The position numbers and the translations under genes were made by a program. Below are positions 35,381-42,943 of a DNA stretch of 64,000 bases, piece by piece (position 1 is the stretch's first letter; each line of letters opens with the position of its first letter). This stretch comes from Lachnospiraceae bacterium (lineage in GTDB: Bacteria > Bacillota > Clostridia > Lachnospirales > Lachnospiraceae), in contig JAETQH010000017.1 of assembly GCA_021770785.1 (NCBI GenBank), positions 1 to 64,000 of the forward strand. Reading direction: 5' to 3'. The notes beneath the pieces are model-generated. The model saw only the letters and a program-made list of their open reading frames with translations. It did not search any database and was not told the DNA's origin.

Positions 35381-35410
35381 AAAAAACAGCCGGACCACCG
35401 ACTGTTTTTT
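35381..35410. terminator. Intrinsic terminator of cstA
   Basis: AAAAAACAG and CTGTTTTTT flank a CGG/CCG inner stem. The hairpin lies 29 nt after the cstA stop and has U-tracts in both directions. Confidence 0.82.
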
Positions 35411-35438
35411 CTGATTTCTTCCTAATATTATTATACTG

Positions 35439-37106
35439 CTAAGCGGCTTTTCTGTCCTCGAACAGCTTTTTGAGCCCTTCCGCTGCCACCATAATTCCAA
35501 GAAGAAGCAGCAGCACCGCAAACATCAGCTGTAACGCATTTCCGGCCACAAACCGGGTGGTAAGTCCGGATATCAGTTCCACAATCTTTATCACTATTGC
35601 TGTGAAGGTAACAGCTAACATGATAAACATCGGCCCCCAGAGCATAATGCCCTGACGTTTTGTTTTCTTTAAAAATACGGCACAGGCAATCAGCGCTAAT
35701 GCGGATAACATCTGGTTTGCCGAACCAAACAGAGGCCAGATGCTTGCATAACCCACCTTTGCCAACAGGAAGGACAGTACCAGTGTGATAATGGTTGCCA
35801 CATAGGTATTGGAAGCCACCTTAGCGGCTTTGCTCATTTCTTTATCCTCATCCATGAAAAACTCCTGGAATGCAATACGTCCCACACGTGCCACAGAATC
35901 CAGACTGGTGAGCGCAAATGCAGAAATTGCAAGCGTAATCAGTGTATAGGAAATACTCTCGGAAAGCCCTACTTTTGTTAAAAAGACGGCAATGGCAGAG
36001 GCAAACACCTGTGCCGGAGTTCCGCTTGGAAGTCCCTCGGAGGTAGCTGCAAATCCCACGCATACCAATGCAATCACGGCAAGGAAACTCTCTAATAACA
36101 TAGCTCCGAAGGATACCGGAAGCATTGCCTTTTCATTCTTAATCTGCTTAGAAGCGGTACCGGAGGAAACCAGAGAATGGAAACCGGACACCGCACCGCA
36201 GGCGATGGTGACAAACAGCGTCGGGAACAAATAGGACGTGGTATTGCCGCTTACAATCTTAAATCCCGTAAACGGCGCTAAATTCATCGCCGGCTGATAA
36301 ATAATAATTCCCACAAATGCCATTAACATCATGGCAATCAGCAGGTAGCTGTTTAAGTAATCCCTTGGCTGAAGCAGTGCCCACACCGGAGTGACGCAGG
36401 CAATCAGAATATAAGCAAAGACAAACAGCAGCCAAAATTCCCTGGTACAGTAAATCGGCAGATTGATGCCAATGGCAATGGCCGCAACCAGAAGCACAAT
36501 GGCAGCCATCGTATTTACCCAGGTAGGGCATTTGGTAAATTTTAAGAACATTCCTAATCCCACGGCAAAAAGAATGAACAAAATGGATGTAGTTGCCACC
36601 GCACCGTCTGCCGCAACCTTTGCCCCCCCTGCGTCAAAGCCGTTGAAAGTAGTTGCCACAATATCTGCAAAGGCAGCCACAACCAGAATAGAAAACAGCC
36701 ATGTGAAAATCAGAAACAGCCGCTTTCCTGTTTTTCCGATATACCGCTCAATGATATAGCCGATGGATTTTCCCTTATTCTTAACGGAAGCATACATAGA
36801 AGAAAAATCCTGTACCGCTCCGAAAAACACACCGCCGATTAAAATCCATAAAAGCACTGGAAGCCAGCCGAAAATCGCTGCCTGAATCGGACCATTGATA
36901 GGTCCCGCCCCTGCAATAGAGGCAAACTGATGTCCAAATACCACATTGGTATCTGCCGGAACATAGTCCACGCCATCTTTTTCTGTATAGGCAGGCGTCT
37001 TTGCATTCGGATCAATGCCCCATTTTTTTGCAAGAAATCGCCCGTAAAAAACGTAGCCACAGATTAACACCACTGCAGCAATGATGATAATAACAAAACC
37101 ATTCAT
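35439..37106 (-). CDS. cstA: CstA-family carbon-starvation / peptide or pyruvate transporter
   Basis: This 555-residue polytopic membrane protein has about 14-16 helices. CstA hallmarks are DYVPADTNVVFGHQFASIAGAGPINGP near residue 45, FFGAVQDFSSMYASVKNKGKSIGYI near 95, ACGAVSGFHSLVSSGTASKQI near 305 and SIWPLFGSANQMLSALAL near 475. CstA and its relative BtsT import peptides or pyruvate when better carbon sources run out. The ATG at 37106 is favoured by GAGGGA 8 nt upstream; the in-frame ATG at 37127 has none. A 14-bp-arm palindrome at 37224-37254 overlaps the -35 position of a TATAAT at 37206-37211, so a regulator probably controls this promoter. Confidence 0.93.
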   Translation of the reverse strand: MNGFVIIIIAAVVLICGYVFYGRFLAKKWGIDPNAKTPAYTEKDGVDYVPADTNVVFGHQFASIAGAGPINGPIQAAIFGWLPVLLWILIGGVFFGAVQDFSSMYASVKNKGKSIGYIIERYIGKTGKRLFLIFTWLFSILVVAAFADIVATTFNGFDAGGAKVAADGAVATTSILFILFAVGLGMFLKFTKCPTWVNTMAAIVLLVAAIAIGINLPIYCTREFWLLFVFAYILIACVTPVWALLQPRDYLNSYLLIAMMLMAFVGIIIYQPAMNLAPFTGFKIVSGNTTSYLFPTLFVTIACGAVSGFHSLVSSGTASKQIKNEKAMLPVSFGAMLLESFLAVIALVCVGFAATSEGLPSGTPAQVFASAIAVFLTKVGLSESISYTLITLAISAFALTSLDSVARVGRIAFQEFFMDEDKEMSKAAKVASNTYVATIITLVLSFLLAKVGYASIWPLFGSANQMLSALALIACAVFLKKTKRQGIMLWGPMFIMLAVTFTAIVIKIVELISGLTTRFVAGNALQLMFAVLLLLLGIMVAAEGLKKLFEDRKAA

Positions 37107-37205
37107 AACAAAATCCCTCTTTTCCATACAAATTTAATGGTTCTAAGCTACTTTAGTCCTTTCTTTCAGCAAAGTCAATGCCATATTTATACAAGATTTT
37201 TATAC

Positions 37206-37254
37206 ATTATATAATCTGATTTTATATTAGTTATGATTTTATCATAACTAATAT
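37206..37254 (-). promoter_or_regulatory. cstA promoter with a 14-bp-arm palindromic operator
   Basis: On the minus strand TATAAT (37206-37211) is a candidate -10. A perfect palindrome, ATATTAGTTATGAT with its complement (37224-37237 and 37241-37254, 3-nt spacer), covers the position where the -35 box would be, and the -35 itself is poor. That layout fits an activator site or a repressor that occludes the -35. Confidence 0.65.
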
Positions 37255-37342
37255 TCCCAAAATAAAACCTCTTCACAGCTATATGAGAAAAAGCTTCCTA
37301 CATCCGAATCCTTAAGAAACGTGCGCCGCAAGGCGCACCCGG

Positions 37343-37378
37343 AAAAAGCCGCAGGTACATAGCGCACCTGCGGCTTTT
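37343..37378 (-). terminator. Intrinsic terminator after the decayed membrane-protein gene
   Basis: AAAAGCCGCAGGT pairs with ACCTGCGGCTTTT; on the minus strand a T-run follows. A second small perfect hairpin, GTGCGCC-GCAA-GGCGCAC (37321-37338), lies next to it. Transcription reaching this point comes from the remnant at 37405-37690. Confidence 0.78.
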
Positions 37379-37404
37379 CTCTCATTTTCTATTTCCGTGA
37401 CAAT

Positions 37405-37690
37405 TATTTGCCCTCTGCACGGGACATTGCAATCTTGAAATCTTTCTGGTCGGTAAAAATCTCGTTCTTATACGGATTCCTCTTCTGTTCAACGGCACGT
37501 TTGATAATAGCCGCAATACAGATAACGTTTGCGCCCAATGCTAACAGCATAGAGCTTCGCATAATGGAACCAACCGTTCATATATACATGTGTCCGGTTG
37601 TTTGCTGCCCATTCCGCCCCGCCTGCTGCGCCAACTGCGATGGCGATGAAATGTATAAATCCTGCCTGCTATTGCCGTCTTATCCTTCTT
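37405..37690 (-). pseudogene. Frameshifted remnant of a small membrane protein
   Basis: Two minus-strand segments read like one protein broken by a frameshift. The first reads AGFIHFIAIAVGAAGGAEWAANN, then HVYMNGWFHYAKLYA. The second, one frame over, reads MLLALGANVICIAAIIKRAV, then NPYKNEIFTDQKDFKIAMSRAEGK with a stop near 37405. Both have hydrophobic stretches and a basic or charged tail, as in a two- or three-helix membrane protein. No start codon with a ribosome binding site is left, and a stop precedes the first segment. I do not recognise the family. It lies between the terminator of the ferredoxin gene and the cstA promoter. Confidence 0.5.
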
Positions 37691-37705
37691 TCCTCTTCCG
37701 TGCAG

Positions 37706-37743
37706 AAAAAAGACGCTGCCTTTCAAATACGCAGCGCCTTTTC
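37706..37743 (-). terminator. Intrinsic terminator of the 4Fe-4S protein gene
   Basis: AAAAGaCGCTGC pairs with GCAGCGcCTTTT around a CTTTCAAATAC loop; on the minus strand a run of T follows. It begins 17 nt after the stop codon at 37760. Confidence 0.8.
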
Positions 37744-37759
37744 TATCACTTTTTTGCAA

Positions 37760-38467
37760 TTAATCTAAAATTCTCCCGTCGGTAGAAATCGTCACCACCT
37801 GCCAGGGGATAAATTTTCCGCTGTTCTTCAACGCCGTTACCGCAGCATGCTCGATACCTCCGCAGCAGGGCACTTCCATCCGCACAACGGTAAGGCTCTT
37901 AATGTTGTTTCTGCTGATAATCTCTGTGAGCTTCTCGCTGTAGTCCCCCTCATCTAATTTCGGGCAGCCGATAAGCGTCACCTTCCCCCGGATAAAATCC
38001 TGATGGAAGCTGCCATAGGCATAGGCAGTACAGTCCGCCGCCACCAGTAAATTCGCCCCCTCAAAATAAGGTGCATTGACAGGCGCTAACTTTATCTGTA
38101 CTGGCCACTGACGAAGCTCTGAGGGCTGTGTCCCCGCCATCGGAGCAGCACAGGGCTCTGCCCTTTTGATTTCCTTGGACTGGCTGCCGGGGCAGCCGCA
38201 GGGCAGTATCTTTTCCCCTGTCTGCGCTTTCTTTTTTTTACTTGCCAGGACAGCCGCCTCGTCATAAGCTGCCGCCTCCCGCTCCACAAAAGTGATTGCC
38301 CCGGTGGGACAGGTGGGAAGGCAGTCTCCTAAGCCGTCACAGTAATCATCTCTGAGCAGCTTCGCTTTGCCCTCCACCATTCCAATGGCTCCCTCGTGGC
38401 AGGCTGCTGCGCAGAGACCGCAGCCGTTGCATTTTTCCTCATTAATCTGAATGATTCTACGAACCAT
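37760..38467 (-). CDS. 4Fe-4S ferredoxin-type iron-sulfur protein
   Basis: This 235-residue protein has an N-terminal two-cluster ferredoxin domain: NEEKCNGCGLCAAACHEGAIG (first C-x2-C-x2-C-x3-C) and CDGLGDCLPTCPTGAI (second, with C-x3-G-x-C spacing). The C-terminal 130 residues contain further cysteines, CGCPGSQSKE near 108 and VPCCGGIEHAA near 200, possibly another cluster or a thiol site, plus VTLIGCPKLDEGDYSEKL. Such proteins are widespread in anaerobes next to Crp/Fnr-type regulators and are thought to serve in redox or nitrosative-stress metabolism; the exact reaction is not known. A Crp-type palindrome at 38546-38561 lies at the class II activation distance from its promoter. Confidence 0.85.
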   Translation of the reverse strand: MVRRIIQINEEKCNGCGLCAAACHEGAIGMVEGKAKLLRDDYCDGLGDCLPTCPTGAITFVEREAAAYDEAAVLASKKKKAQTGEKILPCGCPGSQSKEIKRAEPCAAPMAGTQPSELRQWPVQIKLAPVNAPYFEGANLLVAADCTAYAYGSFHQDFIRGKVTLIGCPKLDEGDYSEKLTEIISRNNIKSLTVVRMEVPCCGGIEHAAVTALKNSGKFIPWQVVTISTDGRILD

Positions 38468-38518
38468 AAGTATTCCCTCTTCCCTTTCTTTTTTCTATTT
38501 TCTTGACTTTACCTGCCA

Positions 38519-38561
38519 AGTATAATAAAATTTTCGGGAAAAGTATGTTGTTATAACAACA
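38519..38561 (-). promoter_or_regulatory. Class II-type Crp/Fnr operator and promoter of the iron-sulfur gene
   Basis: A perfect 16-bp palindrome TGTTGTTATAACAACA occupies 38546-38561. On the minus strand TATACT (38519-38524) is a good -10; with a start about 38512 the palindrome centre falls at -41.5, exactly the class II position of Crp/Fnr activators. No -35 hexamer is present, as expected for such promoters. The divergent gene encodes a Crp/Fnr regulator. Confidence 0.7.
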
Positions 38562-38617
38562 AAATTATTTTTTTGAAAAAAAGTTTGCTTAGAATGTCAA
38601 TATGAAAGGAAATTTCC

Positions 38618-39295
38618 ATGGACTATGATTTTTTAGAAAAGACCGCCCTGTTTCGGGGCTGCACGGCAGAAACAATCCGCTCCATGCTAAACTGCCTTGG
38701 GGCGGAAACCAGAACCTATGAAAAGGACTCTGTCATTTATGCCGCCGGAACCACCGTAACCCGCTTTGGGCTGGTGCTCTCCGGCAGCGTACAGATTATT
38801 AATGATGATTTGTGGGGAAACCGCAGTATCTTAGACAATATCGGGACAGGCAGGGTTTTTGCGGAAACCTATGCCGGTCTTCCCGAAGAACCTCTGATGG
38901 TCAGCGTCCTGGCCGCGGAGAACTGCGAAATCCTGTTTTTAAATGCAGCAAAAATCTCCGCTTCCTGTACCGCCGCCTGTCCCCACCACGCAGCCTTAAT
39001 CCGCAATCTGCTGCGGATTTCCTCCCAGAAAAACTTAAATTTATCCCGCCGTATTTTCCACACCACCCCAAAATCCATCCGGGGCAGGCTGCTCTCCTAC
39101 CTCTCCTTCCAGGCTGCCTCCTGCGGCTCTCCGGAATTTACCATTCCCTTTAACAGGCAGCAGTTAGCGGACTACTTAAGCGTGGAGCGCAGCGCCCTCT
39201 CCCATGAGCTCAGTAAAATGCAGCGTGACGGACTGCTGACGGTTCGCAAGAATCATTTTTGCTTAAACTTCCTCGTCCACCTTAATCCCCTTTAA
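38618..39295 (+). CDS. Crp/Fnr-family transcriptional regulator
   Basis: This 225-residue protein has an N-terminal cyclic-nucleotide-binding-like beta roll (EKTALFRGCTAETIRSMLNCL, then YAAGTTVTRFGLVLSGSVQII), a long dimer helix and a C-terminal winged helix with FNRQQLADYLSVERSALSHELSKMQRDGLL as recognition region. The cAMP-contact motif (GE-x-x-x-R-S/T) is not conserved, so the ligand is not cAMP. The cysteines (for example CTAACPHHAA) could hold a cluster or heme, as in Fnr/HcpR-like sensors, but this is inference. It probably activates the divergent iron-sulfur gene through the palindrome at 38546-38561 and may autoregulate. Its end overlaps the convergent gene at 39263 by 33 nt. Confidence 0.88.
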   Translation: MDYDFLEKTALFRGCTAETIRSMLNCLGAETRTYEKDSVIYAAGTTVTRFGLVLSGSVQIINDDLWGNRSILDNIGTGRVFAETYAGLPEEPLMVSVLAAENCEILFLNAAKISASCTAACPHHAALIRNLLRISSQKNLNLSRRIFHTTPKSIRGRLLSYLSFQAASCGSPEFTIPFNRQQLADYLSVERSALSHELSKMQRDGLLTVRKNHFCLNFLVHLNPL

Positions 39296-40267
39296 ATCTG
39301 CTTCCACTAACTTCATGCTGTTTTTGATGTCAGCAAGTCCCTGCTGCACGTCACTGGCGGCAGGGTTATTACGGGTCAAATCTAACATCTCGTCAAAACC
39401 TATGTCAGGTGCCTCCTGCTGCTGTTCCTTGGATTTCGCCCGGTCTACCGCCTCTTTGGTCTGCTCTATCATAGCCTCCTGCACCGCCCGTTTTAGCTCT
39501 ATTTCCTCCTGGAGTTTTTCCTTTTCCTCTTTCTCTTCGGCCTTTTTGTCTGCCTGCTTTTCCGCTTCTTCTAACTTCTCGTCGATATAGTCCATGGCAT
39601 CCTGCTTTAACATACCGATAATTTCATCGTTGGTTGCCTGATTGATTTCCTCTGCCGCCTTCTGGGCATCCACCATGGGGTCTGATTTCAGTTTCTCTAG
39701 CAAAATACTCTTTACATTGGCAACATCCGCCTGCATAATATTTTTATTGTCATTTATCTTCTTTTTCAGGATACCCGCACGACCGTTCATCTCCAATGCC
39801 CTTTGCTGATATTCCGTCAGACCCTGCTTGTCGATTTCCGCTAAACGCTCATACTCTTCCGCCGTGGGAGCTTCCCCCACCCGGTTGTTATAATCCTGAC
39901 GTTTCTTTAGCAGTTCTAAATCCTCCTGCTCCTTGGAATCCTCCGGCACACCGTACAACTCCTGCAGCACTTTCTCGTCCTCGTGGATATCGTCTAATTC
40001 TTTTCCGTATTCCAGATTCTCCGCCTGAAGCCCATAGTAATGCTCCTTCATGGAAGTTATCGATTTTTCCACTTCCCTGTCATTCTCCCAGGCATCCTTT
40101 ACCAGCTTAAAAGCCTTCTCCTGTGCTTCCTTCCGCTTCTGGGCAATGGGATCACTCCCCAGATTTAAGTTTCCAGCAAATACGTTTTTCTTTCCTCCCG
40201 ATAACCCGTTCAAATTCTCTTCCGGCCTTAAGGAAAACATTCCCTGCGCCTGTATATTGATTGACAT
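39263..40267 (-). CDS. Coiled-coil protein of unknown function
   Basis: This 334-residue protein starts MSINIQAQGMFSLRPEENLN and is charged and helical almost throughout. Long heptad-like stretches occur at about residues 45-110 and 225-290 (KLEEAEKQADKKAEEKEEKEKLQEE region). It has no signal peptide, membrane segment or enzymatic motif. The N-terminal pattern, a short polar head followed by a coiled coil, suggests a structural or scaffold role. The gene follows the HAD phosphatase gene in the same direction and overlaps the convergent regulator gene by 33 nt at its 3' end. Confidence 0.75.
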   Translation of the reverse strand: MSINIQAQGMFSLRPEENLNGLSGGKKNVFAGNLNLGSDPIAQKRKEAQEKAFKLVKDAWENDREVEKSITSMKEHYYGLQAENLEYGKELDDIHEDEKVLQELYGVPEDSKEQEDLELLKKRQDYNNRVGEAPTAEEYERLAEIDKQGLTEYQQRALEMNGRAGILKKKINDNKNIMQADVANVKSILLEKLKSDPMVDAQKAAEEINQATNDEIIGMLKQDAMDYIDEKLEEAEKQADKKAEEKEEKEKLQEEIELKRAVQEAMIEQTKEAVDRAKSKEQQQEAPDIGFDEMLDLTRNNPAASDVQQGLADIKNSMKLVEADLKGIKVDEEV

Positions 40268-40341
40268 AACTCATTCCTCCTGTCATATGCTCTGGCAATT
40301 AGTACCTTTAACCTGTTTATCGGCGAAACTCTGCCAAAAAT

Positions 40342-41115
40342 TTACCCTAACAGTCGTTCTTTTACTGCTTTCATATCCATATGGAGCAGCACTTCGTCCG
40401 CCTCCGGCTCTCCCTCTAGTTCCGGCGATATGTTAGAATGAATGTAAAACGAAGACAATCCCACCTGTTTTGCCCCGCAGATATCGCTGTTCATGTCATT
40501 TCCTATCATGATTGCTTTTGACACATCAATGTGGTGTTTGTCTAACAGCATGCAAAAGAAACGCTCGTCCGGCTTTTTCACCCCGCAGGAGGAGGAAATG
40601 AAAATATCATCAAAATAAGAGGCGATCCCTAAGGTATGAAGCTCATATTCCGTAAAAATCCGCTGGGCATTAGACAAAAGATAAAGCTTTCCCCCCGCCT
40701 CCTTTAAGGCGGCAAGCAGCTCCTTTGCCCCATCGTAAAGCCTTATGTATTCCGTGGTGAGAATGCGGAAAAACTGTCCTGCATGGACGGCGAGGGTCAA
40801 ATCCGCCTCCACCCCCTTCCGCTGAAACAATTCCAGAAATATCTCCTCAATCTCAACCTCCGGGAATGCCTCATGGGTATCCGCCTCCCTGCTCTGTGGG
40901 GACTGCATTTCCTTTCGCATTTCCGCCTCCCTCCCGGCAATCAGGCTCCGAAATGCCTGCTGCAGCTCCTTCGGCTCATAAAGCGCATCATAATATCCGT
41001 AAAATAACGCTAATTTTTCCCATACCGTCTCTGCTTCTTCCTCCGTATGAATATCCACTAAAGTTCCGTATAAATCAAAAATATAGGTTTCGTATCTTCT
41101 CTTTTCCATCCCCAT
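40342..41115 (-). CDS. HAD-superfamily hydrolase (YjjG-like)
   Basis: This 257-residue phosphatase-fold enzyme shows all four HAD motifs: the nucleophile in YIFDLYGTLVDIH (D-x-Y-x-T) near residue 12, the Thr/Ser of motif II in LYLLSNAQRIF, the Lys of motif III in SCGVKKPDERFF, and acidic motif IV in MIGNDMNSDICGAKQ. The variant Asp-Leu-Tyr at motif I resembles nucleotidase-like HADs, which hydrolyse sugar or nucleoside monophosphates; the substrate is open. I chose the ATG at 41115 because AGGAG lies 6 nt upstream; the frame extends to 41148 without support. It follows sigF by 56 nt and might be cotranscribed with the spoIIA operon. Confidence 0.88.
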   Translation of the reverse strand: MGMEKRRYETYIFDLYGTLVDIHTEEEAETVWEKLALFYGYYDALYEPKELQQAFRSLIAGREAEMRKEMQSPQSREADTHEAFPEVEIEEIFLELFQRKGVEADLTLAVHAGQFFRILTTEYIRLYDGAKELLAALKEAGGKLYLLSNAQRIFTEYELHTLGIASYFDDIFISSSCGVKKPDERFFCMLLDKHHIDVSKAIMIGNDMNSDICGAKQVGLSSFYIHSNISPELEGEPEADEVLLHMDMKAVKERLLG

Positions 41116-41171
41116 GTCTCTCTCCTGTCTTTTTCTAAAATGTACCATTTATCCTTTCTCTAATCAAGTCC

Positions 41172-41909
41172 TTATATTTTTTCCCGCAGACGCAGAAGGA
41201 TCTTTTTTTCCAGGCGGCTGACCTGTACCTGGGTCATATCTAACTCCCCCGCCACCTCCACCTGGGTCTTATTTTCAAAATATCTCAATTCTATCAGCTT
41301 CCGCTCCTGCTCATTTAACAACCCTAAGAGCTGGTCAATCACCATCTGATTGAGTACCGCCTCTTTTTCCGGCTCTTCCCTGGTAAAATCCTCCCGGCCG
41401 CTGCCGGATATCTGGTCAATCATCAGAAGCTCGTCCCCATCCTTCTCATAAATCGGCTGATAGATAGATTCCACCTCCCGGCTGGCTTCCGTTGCCATCA
41501 CGATTTCCTCCAAAGAAAGTTCTGTGGCTGCCGACACCTCCGCTAAGGACGGCTCCCTGCCTAATTCCCGGCACAGCATTTCCCGCGCCTTATAGATTTT
41601 GTAGGCATTTTCCTTTAGTGTCCTGCTGACCTTCACCATCCCATCATCCCTTAGAAAACGGCGGATTTCCCCGGTTATCACGGGAACCGCATAGGTGGAA
41701 AATGCCAGTTTTAAGGAAAGGTCAAATTTGTCAATCGCTTTCATCAGCCCAATGCACCCTATCTGGAACAGTTCTTCCCTGTCATGCCCCCGGTTGTCAA
41801 ACCTCCTTGTAATCGCACGTACCAGTCCTAAATTTTCAGACACCAGCGCATCCCTGGCGCTTTTATCCCCCTCGTGTGCCAGTTGTATCAGTTCTGCGAA
41901 ACGCTCCAT
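41172..41909 (-). CDS. sigF: Sporulation sigma factor SigF
   Basis: This 245-residue forespore-specific sigma factor has region 2 with VSENLGLVRAITRRF and ELFQIGCIGLMKAIDKFDLSLKLAFSTYAVPVITGEIRRFLRDDG, and region 3 with VSRTLKENAYKIYKAREML. Region 4 has LNEQERKLIELRYFENKTQVEVAGELDMTQVQVSRLEKKIL; the TQ-VQ-VS-RLEK recognition helix is typical of SigF/SigG. It is held inactive by SpoIIAB, encoded just upstream. The ATG at 41909 has AGGGGTGGGAGC before it; a GTG at 41927 overlapping spoIIAB is less likely. It marks the organism as an endospore former or a descendant of one. Confidence 0.95.
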   Translation of the reverse strand: MERFAELIQLAHEGDKSARDALVSENLGLVRAITRRFDNRGHDREELFQIGCIGLMKAIDKFDLSLKLAFSTYAVPVITGEIRRFLRDDGMVKVSRTLKENAYKIYKAREMLCRELGREPSLAEVSAATELSLEEIVMATEASREVESIYQPIYEKDGDELLMIDQISGSGREDFTREEPEKEAVLNQMVIDQLLGLLNEQERKLIELRYFENKTQVEVAGELDMTQVQVSRLEKKILLRLREKI

Positions 41910-41919
41910 GCTCCCACCC

Positions 41920-42345
41920 CTATGCACCGATTTTTTTGCGCATAATGACTTTCGTTCCCTCTCCCGGGGCGGATATCACCTGCACTTCGTCCATAAAGGC
42001 TTCCATAAAAGCAAATCCCATGCCGGAGCGCTCTAATTCCGGCTTAGTGGTATAAAAAGGCTCCATGGCGGTTTTCACGTCCGCAATACCCTTTCCCTTA
42101 TCCTCCACCACAATTTCCAAATTCCTGCCCTCTATCTTGCAGGCAACCGCCACCTTCTGCTCCGGGTCATCATAACCGTGAATAATGGCGTTAGTCACCG
42201 CCTCGGAAACAGCGGTCTTGATATCTGAAATCTCATCTAATGTGGGATTTTCCTCCGCAATAAACGCCGCCACCGCCATTCTCGCAAATCCCTCGTTTAC
42301 GGAACGGGCATCAAATTCCAGTTTCATCTGATTTCTATTCTGCAT
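41920..42345 (-). CDS. spoIIAB: Anti-sigma F factor / serine kinase SpoIIAB
   Basis: This 141-residue GHKL-type protein kinase binds SigF and phosphorylates SpoIIAA. The N box is in [17 protein letters not shown] near residue 45, the G1 box in [11 protein letters not shown] near 85, and the G2 box in [18 protein letters not shown] near 115. Its length and the motif spacing match SpoIIAB. Its start follows spoIIAA by one nucleotide and it ends 10 nt before sigF, a compact operon. Confidence 0.96.
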   Translation of the reverse strand: MQNRNQMKLEFDARSVNEGFARMAVAAFIAEENPTLDEISDIKTAVSEAVTNAIIHGYDDPEQKVAVACKIEGRNLEIVVEDKGKGIADVKTAMEPFYTTKPELERSGMGFAFMEAFMDEVQVISAPGEGTKVIMRKKIGA

Positions 42346-42346
42346 G

Positions 42347-42658
42347 TTAGTTCTCCTCTACCTTTATGATTTTTTTCAGTCCTGAGACTAAAAAGATTTT
42401 CTGAATGCGGTCATTTAGATTCTTCGCGGAAACCTCCCCGCCCTGGTAGCCTAAGCTTTTACACCTGCCGATAATCACCCCGATGCCGGAGCTGTCCATA
42501 AACTCTGTTTTCGAAAAATCAAACACCAGATGCCTCACGTGGTACGCCTGTATCAGCATGTCCGTCTCCACCCTGATCTGATTCGCCTGATGGTGGTCAA
42601 TCTCCCGGGGCATAACCACTGTCAGGCTGCCCTTATCTCTCTCATAATAATTTTCCAT
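42347..42658 (-). CDS. spoIIAA: Anti-anti-sigma factor SpoIIAA
   Basis: This 103-residue STAS-domain protein, in its unphosphorylated form, binds SpoIIAB and frees SigF. The phosphorylatable Ser is in [21 protein letters not shown] near residue 57. It is the first gene of the spoIIAA-spoIIAB-sigF operon. A ribosome binding site (AAAGGAG) lies 6 nt ahead of the ATG. In Firmicutes the operon is driven by sigma-H and Spo0A; the 285-nt upstream region holds a stack of small hairpins, but I could not identify a clear sigma-H promoter or Spo0A box. Confidence 0.95.
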   Translation of the reverse strand: MENYYERDKGSLTVVMPREIDHHQANQIRVETDMLIQAYHVRHLVFDFSKTEFMDSSGIGVIIGRCKSLGYQGGEVSAKNLNDRIQKIFLVSGLKKIIKVEEN

Positions 42659-42698
42659 ATGTACTCCTTTCCAAACTCTTATTTACAGACTATAAAAT

Positions 42699-42776
42699 CG
42701 TCACTTGGTGACGCTCCTAAAAGCTACAGGTAACTAAAGTTACCGCAACTTCTTAATAAATGCGTCTGATAACGCA
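42699..42776 (-). promoter_or_regulatory. Hairpin array upstream of the spoIIA operon
   Basis: Three short palindromes follow one another: CGTCAC/GTGACG (42699-42713), GGTAACT/AGTTACC (42729-42744) and TGCGT/ACGCA (42761-42776). The last two are each followed by GCAA(C/T)TTCTTA, so the array looks like a duplicated module. It lies in the probable leader or promoter of spoIIAA. Role unknown. Confidence 0.55.
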
Positions 42777-42790
42777 ATTTCTTATAAGGT

Positions 42791-42828
42791 AAAAACAAAA
42801 GACGCCCATTTTCTCAATAGACGTCTTT
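42791..42828 (-). terminator. Putative terminator of the TPR protein gene
   Basis: On the minus strand AAAGACG pairs with CGTCTTT-like sequence (GGCGTCTTTT) around a TCTATTGAGAAAATG loop, followed by a T-rich GTTTTT. Two more perfect or near-perfect hairpins (42852-42876, GAAGAACGC/GCGTTCTTC; 42889-42933, AGTTTCcCTTAGGC and its complement) lie between it and the TPR gene stop. Confidence 0.6.
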
Positions 42829-42943
42829 CGTAATAAATAAAATATACACGGGAAGAACGCCGCTTTTGCGTTCTTCTAAGAAATGGCTAGTTTCCCTTAG
42901 GCGGCGTGTTTTTTTTCGGCGCCTTAGTGAAACTCCATTTCAT

